Assembly (NCBI RefSeq): GCF_006385675.1 | Contig: NZ_VFRR01000012.1 | Location: 40,160 to 104,159 of the forward strand | Source: Maribrevibacterium harenarium | GTDB taxonomy: Bacteria; Pseudomonadota; Gammaproteobacteria; Pseudomonadales; Marinomonadaceae | Direction of reading: 5' to 3' | Length of the DNA: 64,000 bases | Shown: positions 21,973 through 31,800 of the stretch, one piece after another | Numbering within the stretch: the stretch's first letter is position 1 | How the letters are laid out: each line of letters begins with the position of its first letter | Position numbers and translations under genes: made by a program | Notes under the pieces: generated by a model | The model's input: only the letters and a program-made list of their open reading frames with translations | Told to the model about the DNA's origin: nothing | Databases searched by the model: none

Positions 21973-22533
21973 ATGTTTAAAATCCAGAAAATCCCTCTTC
22001 TCCTGGGTGGCGGCGTACTGACTGTTGGCATCTTTTGGTTTGGCCTAACTCCGCCAGCTGATTTGCTCAGCAACCAGGCATTGGAAAGCACGCCAGATTA
22101 CTTTCTGGAAGGCGTAACGGCGAATGAATTTGATGCGAATGGTATTAAACAGCGCACCATCGTATCGGAAAAATTGCTGCATTATGCTGATCGTGATATC
22201 ACCCTATTAACCACTCCCGATATACAACAGTGGAGCCAAGACCGCTCGGTGTGGCACGCGAGTGCTGAAAATGGTGAAATAAAAGATGGGAGCAAGGATA
22301 TACTATTAAAGGGAGCAGCAACGGTAGTACGACAACGGCAAGACGGTGGTACAATGACCCTCACAGCGGATGCGATTCATTATCTGGAGAACCAACAGAT
22401 CTTAGTCAGCGAAGGTAATGCGTCCGTCATCTCAGCCGAGGGCTCCACCAAAGCAGATAAAATACAGTACGACCAAGCTAGCGAGCAGGCCCAATTAGAA
22501 GGAAACGTCACGGGGTATTATGAAAAACTCTAG
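21973..22533 (+). CDS. lptC: LPS export protein LptC
   Basis: Bitopic inner-membrane subunit that receives LPS from LptB2FG and passes it to LptA. One N-terminal membrane helix (LLGGGVLTVGIFWFGL) precedes a beta-jellyroll with DYFLEGVTANEFDANG and a repetitive beta pattern through TADAIHYLENQQILVSEGNASV. 186 residues. Overlaps lptA by 14 nt. Confidence 0.92.
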   Translation: MFKIQKIPLLLGGGVLTVGIFWFGLTPPADLLSNQALESTPDYFLEGVTANEFDANGIKQRTIVSEKLLHYADRDITLLTTPDIQQWSQDRSVWHASAENGEIKDGSKDILLKGAATVVRQRQDGGTMTLTADAIHYLENQQILVSEGNASVISAEGSTKADKIQYDQASEQAQLEGNVTGYYEKL

Positions 22534-23026
22534 TTTAATCATCACTCTAGCAACACTTTGTTTTTGTGGCTCAAGTTTCGCTCTTCCTAGCGATACCAGC
22601 CAACCGATTCAGATAGAGGCCGACAAGGCGTTTATGGATCAAAAAGCCGGAACCGCAATTTATGAAGGCTCAGTTTTGGTGCGTCAAGGTACCATAGAAA
22701 TCGAAGCAGACTACTTGAAGATATTTAGTGACCCCACCTCTGGGGAGCTAAAGCGACTCGAAGCCAAAGGCACCCCCAGCAAGTTTCGGCAACAACTCGA
22801 CGAAACCGGCGCCATGATCATCTCCGAGGGAGATGCTTTAGAGTACGATACGGTAGCATCTAAACTTGAGCTAAACGGTGACAGCTATTTAAAACGAGAC
22901 CTAGATGAAATCGACGCCGAATACATTCTATACATGCTGAATGACGAAACCTTTCGCGCCGAGAACAGGGGGCAAGGACGTGTGAACATGACCTTGCAGC
23001 CTGCCAAGAATGAAGAGACGCCTTGA
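22520..23026 (+). CDS. lptA: LPS transport periplasmic protein LptA
   Basis: Periplasmic bridge that polymerises between LptC and LptD. A Sec signal peptide (cleaved near SSFALP) is followed by the OstA-type beta fold: [38 protein letters not shown]. 168 residues. Lies between lptC and lptB. Confidence 0.95.
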   Translation: MKNSSLIITLATLCFCGSSFALPSDTSQPIQIEADKAFMDQKAGTAIYEGSVLVRQGTIEIEADYLKIFSDPTSGELKRLEAKGTPSKFRQQLDETGAMIISEGDALEYDTVASKLELNGDSYLKRDLDEIDAEYILYMLNDETFRAENRGQGRVNMTLQPAKNEETP

Positions 23027-23028
23027 TT

Positions 23029-23754
23029 ATGGCGGTTTTAGAAGCAAAACACCTAGCTAAAAGCTACAAGAAACGTCAAGTCGTAAAGGACGTTTCTATC
23101 CGCGTCGAATCCGGACAAGCTGTGGGTTTACTTGGCCCTAATGGCGCCGGAAAAACCACTTGTTTCTACATGATTGTAGGCATGATCACCAATGATGCCG
23201 GCGGTATCTTTATTGATGATTTAGATGTTACTAAAGACGCCATGCATACACGGGCGCAGAAAGGCATTGGCTATTTGCCACAAGAAGCCTCCATCTTCCG
23301 TAAAATGTCGGTGGAAGACAACATTCTTGCTATTTTAGAAACTCGAAAGGAACTAAATAAAGCTCAACGCCATGAACGACTAGAGCAGTTACTAGAAGAG
23401 TTTCACGTTACTCACATCCGCACCAACTTAGGCATGGCCCTATCTGGCGGTGAGAGACGACGTGTTGAAATCGCTCGCGCTTTGGCTATGAACCCGAAAT
23501 TTGTCTTGTTAGATGAACCTTTCGCGGGTGTCGATCCCATTTCTGTTGGGGATATCAAACAGATTATCCGTCATTTGCAACGAAGCGGTATTGGAGTACT
23601 GATCACCGACCACAACGTCAGAGAGACCTTGGACATTTGCGATAAAGCCTTTATTGTCGGGAACGGACATATTATTGCCTCCGGTAGTGCTGAAGAAGTG
23701 ATATCGAATGAACAGGTTAAAAAAATCTATCTGGGCGATGACTTCCGTCTGTAA
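23029..23754 (+). CDS. lptB: LPS export ATPase LptB
   Basis: Cytoplasmic ATPase that powers LPS extraction. Walker [31 protein letters not shown] (Q-loop), signature [15 protein letters not shown], Walker [14 protein letters not shown] and ITDHNVRET are present. A TTG at 23023 is in frame, but the ATG at 23029 fits the family start [13 protein letters not shown]. Only 2 bp separate it from the lptA stop. Confidence 0.97.
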   Translation: MAVLEAKHLAKSYKKRQVVKDVSIRVESGQAVGLLGPNGAGKTTCFYMIVGMITNDAGGIFIDDLDVTKDAMHTRAQKGIGYLPQEASIFRKMSVEDNILAILETRKELNKAQRHERLEQLLEEFHVTHIRTNLGMALSGGERRRVEIARALAMNPKFVLLDEPFAGVDPISVGDIKQIIRHLQRSGIGVLITDHNVRETLDICDKAFIVGNGHIIASGSAEEVISNEQVKKIYLGDDFRL

Positions 23755-23829
23755 CCACTTAAGTTCCTTGGCAAAAGGGAGTAGTATGCGGCACTCGCCA
23801 TATTCAAACTATGAGACAAGAGTTGCGTT

Positions 23830-25296
23830 ATGAAGCAGTCGTTGCAACTTAAATTAGGCCAACAACTTACAATGACCCCCCAGTTGCAGCAGGCGATTCG
23901 CTTACTGCAACTGTCGACGTTGGATCTACAGCAAGAAATTCATGATTTTTTAGAATCTAATCCCCTGCTGGAACTTGATGATAACGAACAACTCATTACC
24001 GATACGTCATCGATAGAGCAAGACAAATCAAACAACGAAGAGAAGACAACCTCTTCGGAAGAGGATCGTGTCGATTCCGAATGGACCGACTCCATCCCGT
24101 CTGAATTAACTATCGATAGTAATTGGGACGATACTTTCCAAAATGCCGCTAGTGCTAGTGACAGCCCAAGCTACGATGGGGAATTTGATTTCGATAGTCG
24201 CAATTCCGCTACCGAAGACCTGCAAGACCATCTTATTTGGCAACTTAATTTAACACCGATGTCAGAGCGGGATCTTGAGATAGCCTACTCTATTGTGGAA
24301 TGCGTTCAACCAGACGGCTATTTATCGATTACTCTGGATGAATTATTTGATGCTTTATCCGATACGTTAGATGACCTAGAAATGGATGAATTGGTCGCTG
24401 TACAACATCGATTGCAACGCTTTGACCCAGTTGGTTGTTGCTCTCAGGACTTACGCGAAAGTCTACTCATCCAGTTGGAAGCCTTCACGGAGCATCCCCT
24501 CTATCGCAGCACCGTGTTGGTGGTTGATCAGTACTTAGCATTGCTCGGTAGTCGAGATTATGCCCAGCTTTCGCGCAAAACCAAGCTAAAAGAGCAGGCT
24601 TTATCTGAGGTTATCACCCTAATACAACAGTTGAATCCGAGACCAGGCGCGGCTATTGATAGCGGCGATACAGATTACGTGATTCCAGATGTCACGGTGA
24701 AAAAGCGAAATGGTGTGTGGCAGGTAGAACTAAATAACGACGCCTTGCCCCCTGTAAAAATCAATGAAACCTATTCTGCGATGGTAGAAACCGCATCCTC
24801 GGAAGATGTTTCCTACATCAAGAATTCGCTGCAGGAAGCAAAATGGTTTATAAAAAGTTTGCAGAGCCGCAATGAGACCCTGCTTAAAGTAGCTAGCTGC
24901 ATCGTTTCAAAACAGATTGAGTTTTTCGAGATTGGTGAAGAAGCCATGAAGCCCATGGTCTTGCATGATGTAGCCGAAGAAGTTGGCATGCATGAATCCA
25001 CTATTTCTCGTGTCACGACACAAAAATACATGCACACTCCTCGGGGTATCTTTGAGCTAAAATACTTCTTCTCTAGTCATGTTAATACCGCCTCCGGTGG
25101 AGAGTGTTCCTCCACCGCAATTCGCGCCATGATTAAGAAATTAGTTGCCGAAGAGCCAGCGAAAAAGCCCCTTAGTGACAACAAATTAGCCAGTATTTTG
25201 GCAGATCAAGGCATCCAAGTAGCACGACGCACTGTTGCCAAGTATCGCGAAGCAATGAATATCCCCCCTTCGAACGAGCGTAAACGACTGATTTAA
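23830..25296 (+). CDS. rpoN: RNA polymerase sigma-54 factor
   Basis: Alternative sigma factor needing AAA+ activators and recognising -24/-12 promoters. Region I (QLKLGQQLTMTPQLQQAIRLLQLSTLDLQQEI) is Gln/Leu-rich. Region II is acidic (residues ~50-110). The core-binding and HTH region and the C-terminal RpoN box ARRTVAKYREAMNIPPS are intact. 488 residues. Followed directly by ptsN; the ribosome hibernation gene hpf, usual here, is missing. Confidence 0.97.
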   Translation: MKQSLQLKLGQQLTMTPQLQQAIRLLQLSTLDLQQEIHDFLESNPLLELDDNEQLITDTSSIEQDKSNNEEKTTSSEEDRVDSEWTDSIPSELTIDSNWDDTFQNAASASDSPSYDGEFDFDSRNSATEDLQDHLIWQLNLTPMSERDLEIAYSIVECVQPDGYLSITLDELFDALSDTLDDLEMDELVAVQHRLQRFDPVGCCSQDLRESLLIQLEAFTEHPLYRSTVLVVDQYLALLGSRDYAQLSRKTKLKEQALSEVITLIQQLNPRPGAAIDSGDTDYVIPDVTVKKRNGVWQVELNNDALPPVKINETYSAMVETASSEDVSYIKNSLQEAKWFIKSLQSRNETLLKVASCIVSKQIEFFEIGEEAMKPMVLHDVAEEVGMHESTISRVTTQKYMHTPRGIFELKYFFSSHVNTASGGECSSTAIRAMIKKLVAEEPAKKPLSDNKLASILADQGIQVARRTVAKYREAMNIPPSNERKRLI

Positions 25297-25306
25297 GGCA
25301 ACATCG

Positions 25307-25756
25307 ATGGCCATAAAAGATTTAGTAAAACCCGAGTTAGTATTTGCCAAACAAGCGCTTTCTAGTAAGAAGCGCGTACTTGAATTTATCGCCCAAGCGG
25401 TAGGCGACCGCCTGCATTGTGAAGCTGATGAGGTGTATGATGCCCTACTGAGCCGAGAGAAGCTTGGTAGTACCGGTGTTGGTAACGGTATTGGTATTCC
25501 CCATTGTCGACTGGACAAGGCCCATCAAGCCACGATGGTAGTTATTTCACTAGCGGATACGATAGACTTCGATTCTATCGATAGAAAACCTGTAGACTTG
25601 ATTTTCGCGTTAATCGTGCCGCCCGAGCAGTGTGACAGCCATTTACAAACCTTGGCTGCTATCGCCGAATTAGCTCAATCTACTGATAAACTATCGCAGT
25701 TACGTGCAGCAGGTGATAATGCTGCTCTCTTGGCCCGTTTTCAAAGCAGCCTGTAG
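25307..25756 (+). CDS. ptsN: Nitrogen PTS enzyme IIA (EIIANtr)
   Basis: Regulatory phosphoacceptor of the nitrogen phosphotransferase system, affecting K+ uptake and envelope stress. The phosphorylated histidine sits in GNGIGIPHCRLD. 149 residues, family-typical. 10 bp after rpoN and 10 bp before npr; rapZ, normally between ptsN and npr, is absent. Confidence 0.95.
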   Translation: MAIKDLVKPELVFAKQALSSKKRVLEFIAQAVGDRLHCEADEVYDALLSREKLGSTGVGNGIGIPHCRLDKAHQATMVVISLADTIDFDSIDRKPVDLIFALIVPPEQCDSHLQTLAAIAELAQSTDKLSQLRAAGDNAALLARFQSSL

Positions 25757-25766
25757 GATACTGAAT

Positions 25767-26036
25767 ATGCTCGAACAATCCGTAGAAATCATTAATAAAC
25801 TGGGCTTACATGCAAGGGCTGCCGGCAAATTAGTAGAAACAACTAGCCGTTTTTCCAGCGATATCACCATTGATAAAGATGGGCGCAATGTGGATGGCAA
25901 AAGCATTATGGCAATGATGATGCTAGCTGCCGCCAAGGGTACGATTATTACAGTGAAAGTTAACGGCGATGACGAAGTCGAGGCGATGGAAGCCGTTATC
26001 GCCCTTATCAATAATCGGTTTGGCGAAGCCGAATAG
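25767..26036 (+). CDS. npr: Phosphocarrier protein NPr (HPr family)
   Basis: Passes phosphate from EINtr to EIIANtr. The active histidine lies in NKLGLHARAAGKLVE and the second conserved stretch is KSIMAMMMLAAAKG. 89 residues. Start at 25767 gives the family N-terminus MLEQSVEIINKLG; upstream in-frame codons overlap ptsN and are unlikely to be used. EINtr (ptsP) is not in the window. Confidence 0.94.
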   Translation: MLEQSVEIINKLGLHARAAGKLVETTSRFSSDITIDKDGRNVDGKSIMAMMMLAAAKGTIITVKVNGDDEVEAMEAVIALINNRFGEAE

Positions 26037-26055
26037 CGTCACTGGTTAAGCTATC

Positions 26056-27408
26056 ATGAGCGAACAGACGACCCTTGATCATTTACAGGCCGTTTCAGAG
26101 TCCCTCGAATCAGGGGCCACTGCTCGTGTACGCTATTTGCTTAATGGCGCACTACCAGTACAGGATGTTGCCCGCCTACTAGAGTCCTCTCCACCAAAAG
26201 AAAGGAAGCTCCTGTGGGAATTGATCGACGATAAAAACGAAGGGGAAGTGCTCCAGTACTTGCCGGAAGAAATCGGTATCCAATTCATGAAAACCATGGA
26301 TACCGAACGGCTACTCGCCGCCTCTGAGCGCTTTGACAACGACGACCTTGCAGACATTCTGCAACAGCTGCCCGAGACGCTAGTAAAAGAAGTCTTGGCG
26401 TCGATGACAGCACAGAATCGTGCCCGCATGGAAGCCTTGTTAAGCTACTCCGACGATACAGCGGGCGGCTTAATGAACACGGACACCATTACTATCCGTC
26501 CCAATATCACAGTCGACATTGTGTTCCGTTTCCTACGGCGCCACACCCAACTCCCCGATATGACCGACAATCTTTTAGTCGTGAGCCGTTCCGATCGTTT
26601 CCTGGGAACACTTCCACTTACTAAGCTCTTGGTAGCCGATCCAAGTGATACGGTGCGAGATATTATGGTCACTGACTGCCCCTACATTACGGCTAACCAA
26701 CCGGTTTCTGAGGTGGCTTCCCTGTTTGAGAAGATGGACCTAGTATCGGCCCCGGTTATCGATGCAGAAAGCAAAAAACTATTGGGGCGTATCACGATCG
26801 ACGACGTGGTAGATGTCATTCGGGATGAGGCTGAGCACTCGATGCTTTCTATGGCCGGCCTTGACGATGATGAAGATACCTTCGCTCCGATTATGCAGAC
26901 AACTAAACGGCGTGCTGTGTGGCTTGGTATCAACCTCATCACTGCTTTTATTGCTTCCTACGTGATCGGCTTGTTCCAAAACACCCTTGACCAGGTGGTG
27001 GCTCTCGCCATTCTAATGCCAATTGTTGCAAGCATGGGTGGTATCGCTGGCTCTCAAGTGCTTACCCTTGTCATCCGCGGTATTGCCTTAAATCAGATAG
27101 GTGCAGCTAATACCAGTTGGTTATTGAATAGAGAATTGGTCGTTGGGCTGTTAAATGGCCTGCTTTGGGCTACGGTTATTGCCGCCTTAACCGCGTTTTG
27201 GTTTGACAGTCTCGAAATAGCCTATATCATTGCGGGCGCAATTGTGATCAATCTGATCTTTGCCGCTTTAACCGGCACGTTACTACCGATATTGCTCAAG
27301 CGGCTTGGCATCGACCCGGCACTGGCCGGTAGTGTTATTCTAACCACAGTAACCGATGTGATTGGCTTTTTGTCATTCCTGGGGTTAGCCACAATTTTCC
27401 TACTGTAA
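26056..27408 (+). CDS. mgtE: Magnesium transporter MgtE
   Basis: Gated Mg2+ channel. Order of parts: N domain (to about 125) with the helical superhelix repeat, a CBS pair (about 130-260) starting near DTAGGLMNTDTITI, the plug helix and five membrane helices from about residue 285 with the pore sequence PIVASMGGIAGSQVLTLVIRGIAL. 450 residues. It lies 19 bp after npr, in line with the rpoN operon, and darP follows 4 bp later. Confidence 0.95.
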   Translation: MSEQTTLDHLQAVSESLESGATARVRYLLNGALPVQDVARLLESSPPKERKLLWELIDDKNEGEVLQYLPEEIGIQFMKTMDTERLLAASERFDNDDLADILQQLPETLVKEVLASMTAQNRARMEALLSYSDDTAGGLMNTDTITIRPNITVDIVFRFLRRHTQLPDMTDNLLVVSRSDRFLGTLPLTKLLVADPSDTVRDIMVTDCPYITANQPVSEVASLFEKMDLVSAPVIDAESKKLLGRITIDDVVDVIRDEAEHSMLSMAGLDDDEDTFAPIMQTTKRRAVWLGINLITAFIASYVIGLFQNTLDQVVALAILMPIVASMGGIAGSQVLTLVIRGIALNQIGAANTSWLLNRELVVGLLNGLLWATVIAALTAFWFDSLEIAYIIAGAIVINLIFAALTGTLLPILLKRLGIDPALAGSVILTTVTDVIGFLSFLGLATIFLL

Positions 27409-27412
27409 GACT

Positions 27413-27955
27413 ATGACCGAAGAATTCGAACACTACGACGATACCCCAGAAGAACTACTCAAGAGTAAGACTCGCGTTAAACGCGAGATGGAAGCGCTGC
27501 AAGATCTCGGCGAAAAACTAACGAAGCTTTCCAAAGCACAACGTCAAAAAATCCCTATGTCCGATACCCTAAGGGATGCACTGGTCGAAGCTGATCGCAT
27601 TAAACAATGGGGTGCGAAGCGACGCCATCTACAATACATAGGCAAGGTAATGCGTAATGAAGATGCTGAAGCCATTCAGGAAAAGCTGGATCTATTCGAC
27701 ACTACTTCTGCATTACACAATAAACGCTTTCATCAACTTGAGCATACCCGCGATGCCCTTATCGGTGAAAACGGAAATGATGTTATGGCCCAGTATATTA
27801 ATGACAATCCCGACATTGATATCCAAGCCTTACGCCAAGCTATTCGCTCGGCACAGCAAGAAGCTAACAAGGAAGGCGCTGGCACTGCTGCCCGCAAGAA
27901 ACTGTTCAAGTTACTAAGGGAACATCAAGACCGCAAGTTGGGGTTGGATATCTAA
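27413..27955 (+). CDS. darP: Ribosome biogenesis factor DarP (YjgA)
   Basis: Dual-action 50S assembly factor, formerly YjgA. The alpha-helical protein shows KSKTRVKREMEALQDLGEKL, IKQWGAKRRHLQYIGKVMR and a C-terminal ARKKLFKLLREHQD. 180 residues. Stop is 4 bp from the convergent nitrilase stop. In Pseudomonas, darP lies between pmbA and tldD; neither is here. Confidence 0.93.
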   Translation: MTEEFEHYDDTPEELLKSKTRVKREMEALQDLGEKLTKLSKAQRQKIPMSDTLRDALVEADRIKQWGAKRRHLQYIGKVMRNEDAEAIQEKLDLFDTTSALHNKRFHQLEHTRDALIGENGNDVMAQYINDNPDIDIQALRQAIRSAQQEANKEGAGTAARKKLFKLLREHQDRKLGLDI

Positions 27956-27959
27956 GTTC

Positions 27960-28784
27960 TCATTTGATGCGTCGATGCTGCAGCACCGGCATAGCCTGTC
28001 GGGTTTGCTGCAGCATTGATAAATCTAAATCCGCAATAAGCACTGACTCATCCTCCCCTAACGCCGCTACCACATCGCCCCAAGGATTCACTAGCATCGA
28101 ATGGCCGTAAGTCTGGCGCGTCTCAGAATGCCAACCGCATTGGTCTATCCCCAGCAGATAACATTGGTTTTCGATTGCTCTAGCTTGTAGCAACACCTGC
28201 CAGTGGGCTGCACCAGTTTTATAAGTGAAAGCTGAAGGCACTAGGATTAGCTCTGCACCCGCCATGGCAAGTTCTCGATAAAACTCTGGGAAGCGGATGT
28301 CATAGCAAATAGAAAGACCCACCTTAATACCGTCAACGGCAAAGATTGGTACAAAGATTTGCCCAGGTTCAATAATCTTTGATTCCTGATAAGTTCCCTT
28401 TTGATCCGCTACGGTTACGTCGAACAGGTGAATCTTATCATAGCGGGCGACCAGCTCGCCCTGGGGGGAAAACACTAGACAGGACTGACGCACTCGCCCC
28501 TGATCCACAGTGGAGCCATCTTCCCGGCTGATCATAGGATAAGCTCCTACCACCAAATAGATCGCTAAATCGGCTGCCAACTGCGCCAACTCTTGCAACA
28601 CCAACTGAGACTCGTTTGACTCGGCAAATTGTCGCAACGCAGGTCCGTCAAACAACAAGGCATTTTCTGGCAAGACAACAAGCCGTGCACCGCTATCTAC
28701 GGCATTTCGCACCTGCTGCTTTACCTTTATCAAGTTGGCACGCCAATCCGCGGTGGACGTCATTTGCACGGCTGCGATACGCAT
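27960..28784 (-). CDS. Carbon-nitrogen hydrolase (nitrilase superfamily)
   Basis: Amidase of the Nit/omega-amidase branch; deaminated glutathione or another small amide is a likely substrate. The Glu-Lys-Cys triad is visible in LVVLPENAL (Glu), RYDKIHLFDV (Lys) and GLSICYDIRFPEFYR (Cys). I start at the ATG at 28784 (MRIAAVQM); an in-frame TTG lies at 28793 but sits too close to the AGGAA site. Follows yhdP by 25 bp. Confidence 0.9.
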   Translation of the reverse strand: MRIAAVQMTSTADWRANLIKVKQQVRNAVDSGARLVVLPENALLFDGPALRQFAESNESQLVLQELAQLAADLAIYLVVGAYPMISREDGSTVDQGRVRQSCLVFSPQGELVARYDKIHLFDVTVADQKGTYQESKIIEPGQIFVPIFAVDGIKVGLSICYDIRFPEFYRELAMAGAELILVPSAFTYKTGAAHWQVLLQARAIENQCYLLGIDQCGWHSETRQTYGHSMLVNPWGDVVAALGEDESVLIADLDLSMLQQTRQAMPVLQHRRIK

Positions 28785-28808
28785 AGGGGTCAAGTTCCTA
28801 TTATCGAA

Positions 28809-31800
28809 TTAACGTTGAACTGGCTTGTATTTAACCGGCTCAACATTCGGGTTATCAAAGGGGCCGTCAATTTGGTATTGAATACTGGTTACCTTCGATA
28901 TCTGATCACCGATCAATTTATCAGTAATAAATAACAAACCCGCTATCTGAGGTGTCGCTAACAGCAACCCTGCAATTGGCAAAGAACTACTGATCGGTAC
29001 TGTCGCGGTAAGACGCTCATCCAATACCTCATTCACCAAATCCGCCTTACCGAATAGGCTCACCTCAGCAGTTGGCGACGATACCAATACAGGTTCAGTG
29101 GTTAATAGCTGACCATTTTCGATATTTAACAGACCAGTAAAATCATCGAAAGGCATGCCTGGCTCATACAAGTCTTTAAAATTAAATGCTAGACGTTTAG
29201 TGAGGGCGTTGATATTGAAAATCCCCAAAACTCTCAAGAAAGGCGGCAACTTATCAACTTGGTTGAAGTTACCGTTCTCGACTGCAAAAGCAATGCGCCC
29301 ATCTAAAGTGTCGCGGTCAAAATCAAACACATGACTTTGCCAACTGAGCACCACATCCAATTCATAGTTCTGCGAGGAAATAAATGGCACTGGGGAGAAC
29401 TTACTGGTTAGCTCCTTTGCATCTTTACCCGATACTTTAACCACTAGCTCAACATTGGGAGAACTACCGCCTTGCCAGAATAGAGAGCCAGAGAAGTTAC
29501 CCGACTTTAGCGAAGTGGTAATAGGATTAATAACCACGCTGTCATTCTGTTTCGTAATGGTTGCCTGCCAATCGCCATAAGGCTGGTCATCAATAAACAT
29601 ATTGTCAATGCGAATGTAGGCAGATGGCAGGCTCTCTACCGAGATAGGGGATTCATTACTATCATCGACTTTGTCTTCGCTGCTCGAAGTACGCCAATTT
29701 AAGTACCCCACATGCAACAGGGGCAAACCGTCTTTGCGCCCCAACTTGGCGTTAATCTCGTCAGAAGAAAGACTAAGATCCGTTCCAGTGGCTCGGTCAA
29801 ACGCCAATTTAGCATTGTGGAGGGTATTGCTATCATTGAGAACCACTTCATCAACAAGGATATTGGCACTGCGCAACCAACTCGGCGCGCTTAACTCAAG
29901 AGTGCTAGGGCTTTCCCTATCGGCAAAGGATTGAATAAGCTCCATCCAATCACGTAGATCAGTAGATTTTGCCTGCCCAGAAAGCGCCATTCCCTCCGGA
30001 AAGGATTGACTGTCAATGTCTAATGGCTGCCCTATTGCTATATCAACACTGGCCGCTTGCCCATCAATAAATAAACTACGGCTGTGTATCTGGTCGTCAA
30101 TATCCGCAGAGATAAGCGCTTGATTTTCAAACACACGTACGTCAATTTTAGCTTGCGCGGCTTCGCCATTAGCCTTAGCCAATGGTGCCGGTAGCTTCAT
30201 CTCGCTGTCGGTAAGATCCGCCGCTAACGCAATATCCACTTGCCCTAGTTGGGATTGATTGATAGCAACAGTACCGTCGTAGGCCAACCTTCCCGCAAGC
30301 TTACCAGCAACGCCATCACCAAGCTGACGCCATAGGGCAATATCGCGGCCGGATGCGGTACCTGATAACCCTAATTGCACCACAAAGCGATCATCTACCG
30401 TCCTAGAACTAAGCTCCGCTCGACTGGTGCCACCTAAAGTCTCGACCTCAAACCAACTGCCGGTTAAACCTTCATTTGATCGGTAAAGTAGCTTGCCCTT
30501 ATCAATCTGCAGCGCAAGTTGCAAATCTTCCATGTACATAGCGTTATCAGCAAACTCAATATCCAAATTCACTTTAGGCTCGTTTTCGCCAGCCACCAAA
30601 GGGATAGCGACGGCGTACTTACCAACCGCAGCACCTAATACCGTCCAACGTGCAAAGGGGCTTAACACACTATCGCCAAGGGGCGTGCTACGAAGTGCAT
30701 TTAATATGGTCGGCACATCATCTTCCACTTGTCCCGCCAAGGTTAGCCAGTTTGCCTGCCCATGGGATATAGGAACGGTGATATTGAGGTCTTTCACAGC
30801 CAACCCTTCAAGATCACCCTTACTTACTAAGACATTCACACCGCTACGGTCGTAGACAAATCGAGCCGTCACATCAGTGGCTGCCGGCCAGCTCGGGTCA
30901 AAACTTACGGCTTCAGTTTGGGCGCTAAGGTCGATCCTAACTTGCGTAGCACCATTGCTTAAATTGGTGTGAACGAGCACGTCAGTACTATCAACTTGAC
31001 CACCTTGAAACGCATTTTGCAACCAATCAGTAAGATTCTGGGATAAGGCTCGCGGTGGGATGTAGTCGAGTCGGTCGTCGATCGGAATATTGACGGCATT
31101 TAAATTAAGATCCAGCCAATCCTCACCATCTTCCACCACCTCTAAGCGAAAACCGCCACGAATATCCGCGCCATTGCGGATAACATGCAGCTTTTTGCCA
31201 GAGACGATAAAAGCATCCTGTTGACGTCGCCACTCCACATGACCTGATAACCGCTGTGTCTGCCAAACTTGATCATAAACCGTCGGGAAGCCAAGGGTGC
31301 TATCTTGGGCTACAAACTCTATCGAGCCACCTTGATCGCTCAAGGAAAACACCCCATTCACACCAGAAGCGAGTGGAATCCCATTATTTCCCTTCACTGC
31401 CGCACCAATTAGATTACTACGATATTGGTAGCTAACCTGATCCGCGAGCCGTAATGTCAAACTACCATTAGCAGCCACGCCACTCGGATCAAGCCCGCTA
31501 AGCAGACCATGTACACGCCACTCCTCTTCCAAAAAATTAAGTGCAAGACGATTAGCGAATTGAGCATCTAACCGGTCAAACGCCATTTCCATGCGCTGAT
31601 CGGAACCATACCAAGCAAACTCCATGTTTGTTGTGGGTAGAGCTTGGTTATTCAATCGCCATTGAATTTGCGATAGAGCACCTCGCACATTGCCTTGATC
31701 AAGTCGCGCATTCAGCAAGGCTGGCAAGTGGAATTGATCTCCACTGACACTTTTCAATGTCAATGTGTCTAGTTGAGATTTGACCGTCGTTACGCCATTC

